Positions 13,310-19,889 of a stretch of DNA of 19,889 bases are shown piece by piece (positions within the stretch are counted from its first letter, which is position 1; the number at the start of each line of letters is the position of its first letter). A program made the translations under genes and the position numbers. The stretch is from Methanobacteriota archaeon (GTDB taxonomy: Archaea > Thermoplasmatota > Thermoplasmata > RBG-16-68-12), in NCBI GenBank assembly GCA_005878665.1, contig VBLR01000158.1:1-19889 (forward strand), read 5' to 3'. The notes beneath the pieces are model-generated. The model did not search any database and was not told the DNA's origin. It saw only the letters and a list, made by a program, of their open reading frames with translations.

Positions 13310-14685
13310 GCTCTCTCCTTCCGAAGGACCGGATTGATGATGTCGTTCAACCCTTCCCCGAGGAAGCTCAGCCCGACCGTCAACAGGACGATGATGAGGC
13401 CGGGAAAGAATGAGGACCACCAGATCCCGACGCTGATCCGGCTCGAGGCGGCGGACAGATCGAGCCCCCAGTCCGCGGTCGGAGCCTCGACGCCGAGGCC
13501 GAGGTAACTCAATCCGGCCGCGGTCAGGACCGCGTCGGCCGCGCTGAGGGAGAAAATCACGGGGATCGCGACCAGGACATTCGAGGCGATGTAGCGCCAG
13601 ATGATTCGGCGTGGCGATGCGCCGAGCGCACGCGCCGCCTCGACGTACAATTCTTCTCGCACCGACAGAACGTGACTCCGCGTGGCCCGGAAGTACAAGG
13701 GGATGTAAATAACAGTCACCGCGAGCCCGATGTTCACAACGCCTTTGCCAATCAGAACCGCGATCAGCCCCGCCAAGAGGAGTCCGGGAAAGGCGTAGAG
13801 CGAGTCCATCACGAGCACGAGTAGCTTATCGATTCGACCGCCGGTATACCCTGAGAACAGTCCGATCGGGAATCCGATCAAGAGGGCGAAGAACACGCCG
13901 ATGGCCATGATCTCGAGGGATGTGGCCGTCCCGAACAGGACTCTCGAGAAAACGTCCCGTCCCACCGGGTCCGTCCCCATCACGTGCCAATAACTCAGCC
14001 ACACGACCTGGAGGGACGCGAAGTTCAGGGAGAGCAGTCCCGTGGAGTTTCCGTCGGCGAGATGCGTAAGGCGCAACTGGAACGCGCCGGGCGTCACGTT
14101 CGCCAGCGTCCAAACACGCTCCGCAGTGAGGTCAACTCGGACGAACCGGTTCACCGTTCGGATCTCCGTCCGCTGCGACCAGGATAACCCCCGATCACTG
14201 CTGAATTCGACTCCCAGGTACTGTCCAGGCGAAGTCGCGCTTCTGTCCAAGAGCACCGCATAAGCGACAGCGGTCACCGAGTCCCGAAGGACGCGAACGC
14301 CAAAGCCCGACACGACGACCGAGTCGTTCACGGTGGCGGATGAAGCACTCCGCCCGTCGATCGATTGACCATATGTCATGTTCGCCCACCCCGAAGGCGC
14401 GAACGAGAAATACGTACTATTTGCAAGGACCGGGGCGTTTGTCCATGGAGGGACGTCCCTCTCGTCGACGAACGCATAGGGATCCCAAGGCGCGAGCAGG
14501 GGCGCCAGGAACGCAATCAGGACGAACGCCACTACAGCCCCCAGTCCCATCCAAGTGAGGACCGCCGGCAGACTTCGCCTCTCCTCGAGGAGAGGGAAAA
14601 GTACCCGCCCGAGAATGGAATGCGGGGGGACCCACCGGCGCAGCGAGTCGGCCAATGTACGACGAGCGGCCGTGGCCATAGCCAC
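13306..14685 (-). CDS. dppC: Peptide/nickel-type ABC importer permease, DppC-like, with extra outside domain
   Basis: An inner permease subunit of the importer. The C-terminal region (234-459) is canonical: MGTDPVGRDVFSRVLFG, five further membrane helices, and the EAA loop EELYVEAARALGASPRR that contacts the ATPases. TM1 is residues 45-65. At 459 residues it is about 150 longer than usual DppC/OppC proteins. The excess is residues about 73-233 between TM1 and TM2, predicted outside the cell and beta-rich, with five N-glycosylation sequons (N89, N102, N120, N196, N213) and an Asp-box-like SSDRGLSWS. Residues 190-230 resemble a jelly-roll end. The GTG at 14685 directly follows the dppB stop (TAG at 14688-14686); ATG at 14679 is an alternative start. 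It may take part in substrate or binding-protein docking, an inference. Confidence 0.93.
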   Translation of the reverse strand: MAMATAARRTLADSLRRWVPPHSILGRVLFPLLEERRSLPAVLTWMGLGAVVAFVLIAFLAPLLAPWDPYAFVDERDVPPWTNAPVLANSTYFSFAPSGWANMTYGQSIDGRSASSATVNDSVVVSGFGVRVLRDSVTAVAYAVLLDRSATSPGQYLGVEFSSDRGLSWSQRTEIRTVNRFVRVDLTAERVWTLANVTPGAFQLRLTHLADGNSTGLLSLNFASLQVVWLSYWHVMGTDPVGRDVFSRVLFGTATSLEIMAIGVFFALLIGFPIGLFSGYTGGRIDKLLVLVMDSLYAFPGLLLAGLIAVLIGKGVVNIGLAVTVIYIPLYFRATRSHVLSVREELYVEAARALGASPRRIIWRYIASNVLVAIPVIFSLSAADAVLTAAGLSYLGLGVEAPTADWGLDLSAASSRISVGIWWSSFFPGLIIVLLTVGLSFLGEGLNDIINPVLRKERA

Positions 14686-15738
14686 CTACAGCCGGATGCG
14701 CGGATCGATCATTGCGCCAATGACATCGATCACGAGACTGATTACGACGATGATAGTGGCGTAGAACACGACAACCCCCTGGATCACCGACATGTCCTTC
14801 GAGGTCACAGCGTTCAAAAGAAGGATGCCGATTCCTTCGATGGAGAACGTCTTTTCAGTGAGCACGGCACCGGCAAAGAGAATGGCGAACTGAAGACCGA
14901 GAACGGTCACTACCGGCACCAGAGCGTTCTTGAACGCGTGCTTGTACACGACGGCTCGTCCTGGCACGCCTCGGGCGCGTGCGGCCTCCGTGAAGTCCGC
15001 TGAGATCGTTCGGAGCATATTGGCGCGTACCGTTTTCGCAAAGAACCCGGAGAGCACAAGCCCCAGGGTGAGGGACGGGAGCAGGAGATGGGCAACCGCA
15101 TTCACAAAGTGAGCCGGGTTGCGTTCGATCAGGCTATCTACGGTGTACATCCCCGTTCGAACCTGGCACGACGAGGGAGCCGTGCATGGCACGTCGGCGC
15201 CGCTCCAGCGGCCGTTCGCAGGGAGCCACCGAAGCCAAACGCCGAAGATCAGCTGGAGCACGAGCCCAAGCCAGAAAATCGGGATGACCCAGATAATCGT
15301 CCCAAATATTCGGACGGCGAGGTCGACCGGCTTGTCCCGGTGCGCGCCCGCCAACACCCCGAGCGGGATTCCGACGAGGGATGCGACGAGCATGCCGCCA
15401 ATTGCAATCTCTACCGTTGCAGGGAAGCGGCCGGAAATCAAGCTCCAGACGGACTGGCCCGTGTAAGTCCCTCCAATCGAGACGCCGAAATCGCCGGTGA
15501 AGATTTTCCGCAGATAGGTGAGGTACTGCACCGCGATGGGTTGGTCTAGCCCGAGCTCGTGCCGGGCGGCCTCGATTGCGCTCGGAGGCGGGCTTCGGCC
15601 GCCCCACAAGGCCAGGACTGGGTCCCCGGGCAACACCCGAAGGATGACGAACACTGCCGTTAGGAGAATCAGGAGCATCGGAATTGCCAAGAACATCCGC
15701 GTCAGGATGTAAGCGAACAGAGATCCGTCACGGGCCAT
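14686..15738 (-). CDS. dppB: Peptide/nickel-type ABC importer permease, DppB-like
   Basis: The first permease subunit. The 350-residue protein has the standard OppB/DppB layout: N-terminal TM1 (about 9-33, LTRMFLAIPMLLILLTAVFV), the family's VLPGDPVLALWGG segment, a periplasm-side helix pair with ELGLDQPIAVQYLTYL and GDFGVS, then five further membrane helices. The EAA loop is residues 249-275 (TEAARARGVPGRAVVYKHAF). The protein ends GAMIDPRIRL, typical of the family. Two Cys in an outside loop (C185, C191) might form a disulphide. The ATG start at 15738 has a TATA-like box about 36 nt upstream, so the permease and ATPase genes may have a promoter separate from the binding-protein gene, whose stop is 69 nt upstream. 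Confidence 0.95.
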   Translation of the reverse strand: MARDGSLFAYILTRMFLAIPMLLILLTAVFVILRVLPGDPVLALWGGRSPPPSAIEAARHELGLDQPIAVQYLTYLRKIFTGDFGVSIGGTYTGQSVWSLISGRFPATVEIAIGGMLVASLVGIPLGVLAGAHRDKPVDLAVRIFGTIIWVIPIFWLGLVLQLIFGVWLRWLPANGRWSGADVPCTAPSSCQVRTGMYTVDSLIERNPAHFVNAVAHLLLPSLTLGLVLSGFFAKTVRANMLRTISADFTEAARARGVPGRAVVYKHAFKNALVPVVTVLGLQFAILFAGAVLTEKTFSIEGIGILLLNAVTSKDMSVIQGVVVFYATIIVVISLVIDVIGAMIDPRIRL

Positions 15739-15770
15739 ATGGCATTCGCGCTCAGTGCATGGCGTAGGCC

Positions 15771-15777
15771 AATAAAG
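15771..15777 (-). promoter_or_regulatory. TATA-like box for dppBCDF
   Basis: On the minus strand this reads CTTTATT, centred about 36 nt upstream of the dppB ATG, in the 68-nt gap (15739-15806) after the binding-protein gene. No clear terminator is visible in the gap, so read-through from the binding-protein gene is also possible. Confidence 0.45.
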
Positions 15778-15806
15778 ACCTTGAGAGAAGGTGGAAGGCC
15801 GGGGGC

Positions 15807-17537
15807 TCAGCGGTCCCTGGCAACGGCAACAATCTCCGCCTGTAGCTCAAAGGCGACCCCAAGCGATAACAACAGCGCGTTTGACGACGCGCACTGAGCG
15901 TCCCCGTATTTACTCTGGAACACTGGGGAAGCATATGGCAAGTCGGGAGGGATCATGCTGTACAGGGGGGTGGCTTGCCCCAAGAAGACGAGAGAGTTGA
16001 TCGCGCCTCGGTCTACAGCGTAGGCGATCGCCTGCCGCACCGCCTTGTTCGGAACCAGGTTCACGTTAAAGACGAGGAACCGGATCTGCGGGCTCGATCC
16101 GTGCTTCACGGTGAGCCCGAGGCTTGCCTGGCGGTCCTCCAAGTCCGCAAGGTCTACGGGCGAGATCGTCCGGAACGCGACGTCGACGGCCTTCGTTTCG
16201 ATATCCTGCTTCAGGGCAGCATCGGTGCTCTTGATGTTGATCACAACGCGGTCCATCTTCGGAATCGGGCCGATTCCTTCCGACTGGTATAGGTTCGGGT
16301 TGTAGTACGCCAAGTTTTTGTCGAGAACAACAAGCTGATCCGGGACGTGGGTCGTGAGAACGTAGGGTCCGGTCCCGATGACACTCCCGGCCGTGGACGG
16401 TTGCAAACCGTTTTGGTTGTAGGTCCACGGAACCGGAGCGGAGACGGAGAACGCCATCAGCTGGTTGAAGAAGCTGACCGGACTGAACAGGTGGAACACC
16501 ACTGTCGTGGCGTCCGGCGTGTCAATCACGCCCGGTGCCGAGTCCCCTGGCAAATGGTCCGCCCGCAGGGCCCCGACGTCATACAGAAGGAACGCAGCAC
16601 TGCCGTCGAGGTTCAGTCTCATCACGCGATCAATCGAGCGCTTGACGACGGACGAGTTGAGCGCCGTCCCATCCGAGAACGTCACCCCGCTCCTCAAATG
16701 GAATGTGTATGTGAGCCCGTCCGCTGAGATTCCGCCATTCGCGCGTGAAGGGACTTCCATCGCGAGTCCCGGAAGGAGTGTCGTGTTCTTGGCGTCGTAG
16801 ACCAAAAGCGTGTCAAAGACCTGGTTAATCACTTCGATCGACATGAAGTCGTATGCACTCGCGGGGTCGAGGTTGATGATGTGGTCGGACGTCGACGCAT
16901 TCAGCTGCGTTGCTCCCGGCTTGTTAATGATGAACCACTTGAACGACACCGGATGCAATTCGACGTTCTGAACGCCGTTTACGTAGACCGCCTGAGCCGG
17001 AGCCGAAAAGAGCGGGACGTAGGGCACATCCTCGGCGAGCGCAGCCTGGATCTTCGTGAACCGGTCCGCCCTAACGTTCGGGTCGCTGGTGCTGGCTTCA
17101 TCTCGCACCCACTGGTCAACCTGGGAATTGTTGTAGAAGGAGCCTTCCGACTTGGCACCGGCAATGCCCATGAAGGGCGAGATGTAGTCATCTGTGTCGA
17201 AATAGTCCGGGTACCATCCGAGGAGGAACATCGGCATCCGCTGGTTGACCCAGTTCTCTTTGTAGACGGTCCAGATGTCGGACTTAAGGGTAATCTGGAA
17301 CCTGCCACAAGTCGAGAGGCTGTTCTGGAGGGCTAGTGCGACCGCGACCTCGGTGCTCCCGTAATGGTTGCTGTTGTTGTACCAGAGTTGAATAGGTATC
17401 TTCGATGCGGCCGGTTTTGGAATTAGGGCGTAGGCACTGACCGCAATCAAAGCGATGACGAGGATGACCACGAGCACAATCAACATACGACCTCGGCCAC
17501 CGGCAGCTTGGACCGGCGGTGCAGCGGGTTCCGCCAA
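15807..17537 (-). CDS. SBP_bac_5-type solute-binding protein with circularly permuted domain order
   Basis: The extracellular substrate receptor for the adjacent DppBCDF importer. From TTG 17537 it is 576 residues. A short Pro/Ala-rich N-terminus is followed by one membrane anchor (residues 18-40). Then comes the segment that normally ends these proteins (46-207): IPIQLWYNNSN, PMFLLGWYPDYFDTDDYISPF, then AEDVPYVPLF. Next, at 218-560, come the segments that normally begin and continue the family: INLDPASAYDFMSIEV, LLPGLAMEV, DGLTYTFHLRSGVTFSDGTALN, IGTGPYVL, KAVRQAIAYAVDRGAI, then LLLSLGV. It ends abruptly in AFELQAEIVAVARDR. The old C- and N-termini are joined around 16887-16916. The frame is open throughout. 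The TTG is chosen for its GGAGGAG Shine-Dalgarno sequence at 6-nt spacing. The anchor, not a lipobox, suggests membrane tethering. Confidence 0.9.
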   Translation of the reverse strand: MAEPAAPPVQAAGGRGRMLIVLVVILVIALIAVSAYALIPKPAASKIPIQLWYNNSNHYGSTEVAVALALQNSLSTCGRFQITLKSDIWTVYKENWVNQRMPMFLLGWYPDYFDTDDYISPFMGIAGAKSEGSFYNNSQVDQWVRDEASTSDPNVRADRFTKIQAALAEDVPYVPLFSAPAQAVYVNGVQNVELHPVSFKWFIINKPGATQLNASTSDHIINLDPASAYDFMSIEVINQVFDTLLVYDAKNTTLLPGLAMEVPSRANGGISADGLTYTFHLRSGVTFSDGTALNSSVVKRSIDRVMRLNLDGSAAFLLYDVGALRADHLPGDSAPGVIDTPDATTVVFHLFSPVSFFNQLMAFSVSAPVPWTYNQNGLQPSTAGSVIGTGPYVLTTHVPDQLVVLDKNLAYYNPNLYQSEGIGPIPKMDRVVINIKSTDAALKQDIETKAVDVAFRTISPVDLADLEDRQASLGLTVKHGSSPQIRFLVFNVNLVPNKAVRQAIAYAVDRGAINSLVFLGQATPLYSMIPPDLPYASPVFQSKYGDAQCASSNALLLSLGVAFELQAEIVAVARDR

Positions 17538-17543
17538 AACTTT

Positions 17544-17550
17544 CTCCTCC
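17544..17550 (-). promoter_or_regulatory. Shine-Dalgarno sequence deciding the TTG start of the binding protein
   Basis: On the minus strand GGAGGAG is followed by six bases (AAAGTT) and TTG at 17537. It is the strongest SD in the window. It decides for the TTG over a GTG at 17594 and the longer frame to 17726, which would run into fen. Confidence 0.75.
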
Positions 17551-17607
17551 CTCAGGTCGGGCGCGACTCTTGCGCCGAGCCTCCGAGTCGGCACGAACGG
17601 TTCGACC

Positions 17608-17618
17608 TTATTTAATGG
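17608..17618 (-). promoter_or_regulatory. TATA-like box for the binding-protein gene
   Basis: On the minus strand this reads CCATTAAATAA. It overlaps the last codons and the TAA stop of fen. Transcription would begin near 17585-17590, leaving a leader of about 50 nt that holds the SD at 17544-17550. Confidence 0.5.
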
Positions 17619-18648
17619 TTTCTCGTGCCTCGAGAAAATCGTCGAGACGAGGACGAATAAGAGGCCGTTTGGACAATCGTTGGACCAGAGACTCGACGCG
17701 CGACGTGGCGAAATCTCGTTCGTCACACAGAAACTTCCTCAGGGTCTCGGGATTGAACGCCCCGGGGACGATTTTCTCAGGTGGCACGACAGGAGGGTGC
17801 AAAAAGAAATCGTGAATCGCGTCGACGTTGTCAGAGAGCGACTCACGGACATCAGCCGGGAGTGACGAAAGCGTGTGATGTTGACGCAAGAGTCGAACGG
17901 CGGTCTTGGGTCCGACGCCGCGGACGCCTTCATTGAAGTCCGTCCCGATCAGGATCGCTGCGTCGATCAGTTCTTCCCGCGTAAGGCCGAGCGTTACCAA
18001 GTTCTCCTCGAGGTCGATGACCTCTGGCGGCACCGCGCGCGATCGGCCCCGGGTCGGAAGGAATTCGGTTGAAGCCACGGCAAGGAACCGAAGGAGACGG
18101 GGCGTCCCGAACAGCAGGGAATCGTAATCTTTCGAGCCAGTCGCCCAAGTCACCCCTTCGCGGGTCAGGTGAGCGGCCTGGGCTTCTCCCTCGCTCGGCG
18201 CTTGAATCCAAGGAATGCCGAGGAGAGTCAGGAGAGTCTTCGCCTCTTCCACCATCGGGCGCGTGAGGCGTGAAGTCATCACGGCCTTCGACCAAGCCGT
18301 CGCCGTGTCCCCGACGGCGATCGCCGCCCGGTACTCCCGCTCGGACTTCTCGCGGCCCTCACGTCGCCTTTGGATCTCATCCCGCTTCAACTCCGGCGGT
18401 CGCCCGTCGAACACGAAGACGGGCCGGATGTCGAAATCGGCCACGAGACGTGTCGTACGAAACGCGAGCCCGTTCAGGTGGGACGTGATCCGTCCCTTCG
18501 AATCTTGCAACGGCTGCCCATCGCGGGTCCGCATGATCGAGAGGAACTGGTACAGTTCGAGATTCCCGTCCACCGCGACCGTCCGTCCCCGGATCGCCTC
18601 CAGGCTCGTTGGATGACGCACCGTGATCGATGTGAGCAGGACGCCCAT
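17608..18648 (-). CDS. fen: Flap endonuclase 1 (FEN1/XPG family)
   Basis: FEN1 removes 5' flaps in Okazaki-fragment maturation and repair. From ATG 18648 it is 346 residues, the normal archaeal length, starting MGVLLTSI as usual for the family. Metal-site acids are present: D27 (AVDGN), D81 (VFDGRPP), E153 and E155 (PSEGEAQAA), D174 and D176 (SKDYDSLLFG), D237 (IGTDFNEG). The helix-hairpin-helix GVRGVGPKTAVRLL (241-254) follows. K173 replaces the Gln common before DYD. The C-terminus should carry a PCNA-interacting motif; the best match is RPRLDDFL (332-339), where Gln is Arg and the second aromatic is Leu. ATG 18669 is an alternative, but a TATA-like box about 30 nt upstream supports 18648. 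It lies 72 nt downstream of the DUF72 gene. Confidence 0.95.
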   Translation of the reverse strand: MGVLLTSITVRHPTSLEAIRGRTVAVDGNLELYQFLSIMRTRDGQPLQDSKGRITSHLNGLAFRTTRLVADFDIRPVFVFDGRPPELKRDEIQRRREGREKSEREYRAAIAVGDTATAWSKAVMTSRLTRPMVEEAKTLLTLLGIPWIQAPSEGEAQAAHLTREGVTWATGSKDYDSLLFGTPRLLRFLAVASTEFLPTRGRSRAVPPEVIDLEENLVTLGLTREELIDAAILIGTDFNEGVRGVGPKTAVRLLRQHHTLSSLPADVRESLSDNVDAIHDFFLHPPVVPPEKIVPGAFNPETLRKFLCDERDFATSRVESLVQRLSKRPLIRPRLDDFLEARETIK

Positions 18649-18674
18649 GTGCAGGGGTCCCGAACGCATCGCGC

Positions 18675-18681
18675 GTTATGG
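18675..18681 (-). promoter_or_regulatory. TATA-like box for fen
   Basis: On the minus strand this reads CCATAAC, centred about 30 nt before the fen ATG at 18648, within the 72-nt gap after the DUF72 gene. It favours a leaderless start at 18648. Confidence 0.45.
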
Positions 18682-18720
18682 CTTCTCCGCCACGTCCAAT
18701 GGTCTGATTTGGAAATTCCG

Positions 18721-19889
18721 CTACCGGGCAGTCGTCGAGAACGTCCAAGCGTCCCGATTCGAGAGGATCGCCTCGAGTCGACTCAGAGCCTCAGTCTTCG
18801 GGAGGCTCAGGAAGAACTTCCCGACGTGTTTGCAGAAATCTTTGCGATCGACAAGCTTGCCCCAGTCCTCGCAGTCGTGGATGATCGTCCGTGCGCCTGG
18901 ATCGAGCTCCACCCGGTAATCCTTCACACGCGCGAGGATCGTGTCGCCGTCCCGAGAGATGTCGACATCCCGCGAATCGATTCGCTTCGCCCGGTCCAGG
19001 CGGTTCGGGTCCATGAATCGCTGAAGCACCGCTTCGACAAAGGCATCCTTCGGCGCGTCGGCGCCAAAGTCCTCGAGCGTGAGCGACCGGAGGCGGACTT
19101 CCGCGGCCGTCGCCTGCTTGCGGAAGGCGTCGATCCGCTGCAGCGCCCGTGCCTGCTCTTGCGTCTGGACTCCGAGCATCCGCAAGATCTGGATGCAGTT
19201 CTCCGGCGCGTAGCCGTGGAAGTGGTTGTTGAAGAAGCCGTACACGGTCTCCGCCTGGGAGCCGACCTGCTGGACCCGAGGCACCCAGGACTTGAGCTCG
19301 TCCTCTCCGTAGCGGTAATTGTACCATGGATCCTGCCCGTGGCCGTGCCAGCGGAGATAGGCATGCGAGGACGTCACGTGCAGGTCCGGAGGGAGGAGCG
19401 GCTCGTCCACGATCGTGTACGCGACCCCGGTGGCGCGCAAGAGATCGAACGCTTCCATCGTCATCCACGTTTTGTTGCGGGGCTCGAGCGCGAATGTGAA
19501 GTCCCGAGGCAGGATGTCGAGGAACCGATGGATCGTCGCTTCCTGGAAACGAAGCCGCGGAGGGAGTTGCAGGAGGAGGGGGCCGAGCTTTCCCGCGTCC
19601 AGCAGAGGTCGCATGAGTTCGCAGTAGGCGAGCAGGTCCTTGTCCGCCCCCTTGCCGAGATCGAGTAACCGATCGTGGGTCACCGTCTGCGGGACTTTCG
19701 CGGCGAAGACGAAGTCCTCCGGCGTGTACCGAGCCCAGCCCAGGACCATGCCGGGCGACGGCGCGCGGTAGAACGTCGAGTTGATCTCGGCCGTGTCGAA
19801 AATCCGCGAGTAGGCGCGGAGCTTCGATTCGGTCGCGTTCCGGTACACGGGCCCGATCCATTCCTGGTAGTCCCAACCGCTGCAACCGA
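18721..19889 (-). CDS. DUF72 protein with C-terminal SWIM-like zinc motif (5' end outside window)
   Basis: 388 residues are visible. The first (GCSGWDYQEWIGPVY) match the start of DUF72 proteins, so only a few residues are missing. DUF72 proteins are TIM-barrel-like and of unknown activity. Conserved blocks are AEINSTFYRAP, FAAKVPQTVTHDR, LLLQLPP, FALEPRNKTW, YLRWHGHG and the late GFFNNHFHGYAPENC. A barrel of about 240-250 residues ends there. An extension follows (about 250-388), containing VKDYRVELDPGARTIIHDCEDW and FCKHVGKFFL. Its H337-x-C339 ... C352-x-H354 pattern resembles a SWIM zinc finger (CxC...CxH) with the first Cys changed to His. SWIM motifs bind nucleic acid or protein. An ORF beginning at GTG 19848 is not the true start, because homology continues past it. 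Confidence 0.88.
   Translation of the reverse strand, partial: GCSGWDYQEWIGPVYRNATESKLRAYSRIFDTAEINSTFYRAPSPGMVLGWARYTPEDFVFAAKVPQTVTHDRLLDLGKGADKDLLAYCELMRPLLDAGKLGPLLLQLPPRLRFQEATIHRFLDILPRDFTFALEPRNKTWMTMEAFDLLRATGVAYTIVDEPLLPPDLHVTSSHAYLRWHGHGQDPWYNYRYGEDELKSWVPRVQQVGSQAETVYGFFNNHFHGYAPENCIQILRMLGVQTQEQARALQRIDAFRKQATAAEVRLRSLTLEDFGADAPKDAFVEAVLQRFMDPNRLDRAKRIDSRDVDISRDGDTILARVKDYRVELDPGARTIIHDCEDWGKLVDRKDFCKHVGKFFLSLPKTEALSRLEAILSNRDAWTFSTTAR

Noticed and set aside
15807..17537. Reading the binding protein as two broken or frameshifted genes
   Set aside because: There is no internal stop or frameshift. Both halves lie in one frame, joined by a short linker, behind one promoter, SD and membrane anchor. 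Misassembly remains possible and is stated as a test.
18370..19668. Plus-strand open frame of about 430 codons opposite fen and the DUF72 gene
   Set aside because: It crosses two well-supported minus-strand genes and shows no domain of its own.
1..19889. tRNA, rRNA, CRISPR arrays, insertion sequences, prophage genes
   Set aside because: I looked for cloverleaf-like stretches, regularly spaced repeats and transposase or integrase motifs on both strands and saw none; the intein is the only mobile element supported.

Overview
The window looks like a piece of a high-GC archaeal chromosome, most plausibly from the Thermoplasmatota side of the Euryarchaeota; the phylum is an inference, the domain is better supported. 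The evidence is an archaeal/eukaryotic-type flap endonuclease (FEN1), a RecA/KaiC-superfamily protein, small CxxC zinc-ribbon proteins, and a recurring promoter layout in which an A/T-rich TATA-like box lies about 25-36 nt upstream of the start codon, often with no room for a Shine-Dalgarno leader. Genes inside operons more often carry SD-like purine runs and GTG/TTG starts. There are no rRNA, tRNA, CRISPR or insertion-sequence signatures. Coding density is very high and no gene-free stretch reaches 300 nt; the largest gaps are the divergent promoter regions at 1731-1880 and 6118-6311.

Layout. 1-3333: small genes, namely the 3' end of a TPR protein, a PH-like protein, a TPR plus DnaJ-like zinc-cluster protein, two small zinc-ribbon proteins, a VOC (Glyoxalase_6-like) protein, an ABM-like ferredoxin-fold protein and an unrecognised helical protein. 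3362-6117 (minus strand): an FAD-dependent thymidylate synthase (ThyX) interrupted by a 348-residue LAGLIDADG intein, then, upstream of it, an ASCH/PUA-like protein and a PrxQ/Bcp peroxiredoxin. 6312-9152 (plus strand): a 946-residue protein with six predicted membrane helices, about 450 residues of coiled coil and a KaiC/RAD55-like domain whose nucleotide-binding motifs are degenerate. 9165-11076 (minus): an EamA/DMT transporter and an unrecognised 307-residue protein with an HxxxH motif. 11115-17537 (minus): a complete peptide/nickel-type ABC importer, transcribed in the order binding protein, permease B, permease C, ATPase D, ATPase F. 17608-19889 (minus): FEN1 and a DUF72 protein with a C-terminal SWIM-like zinc motif, truncated by the window edge.

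The ABC importer is the main functional unit. Its four downstream genes are tightly coupled (stop next to start, then two 4-nt GTGA overlaps). Its binding protein is the most unusual object in the window: the family's C-terminal segment sits at the N-terminus, directly after a membrane anchor, and the family's N-terminal two thirds follow it, so the gene reads as a circular permutation of SBP_bac_5. The partner permease DppC carries an extra sequon-rich domain of about 160 residues on the outside of the membrane, and DppF carries an insertion between the third and fourth cysteines of its C-terminal cysteine motif.

Other points of interest are the intein with Gly-Asn instead of His-Asn at its C-terminus and an 8-bp direct repeat at its borders, the DUF72-SWIM fusion, and the membrane/coiled-coil/pseudo-ATPase protein.
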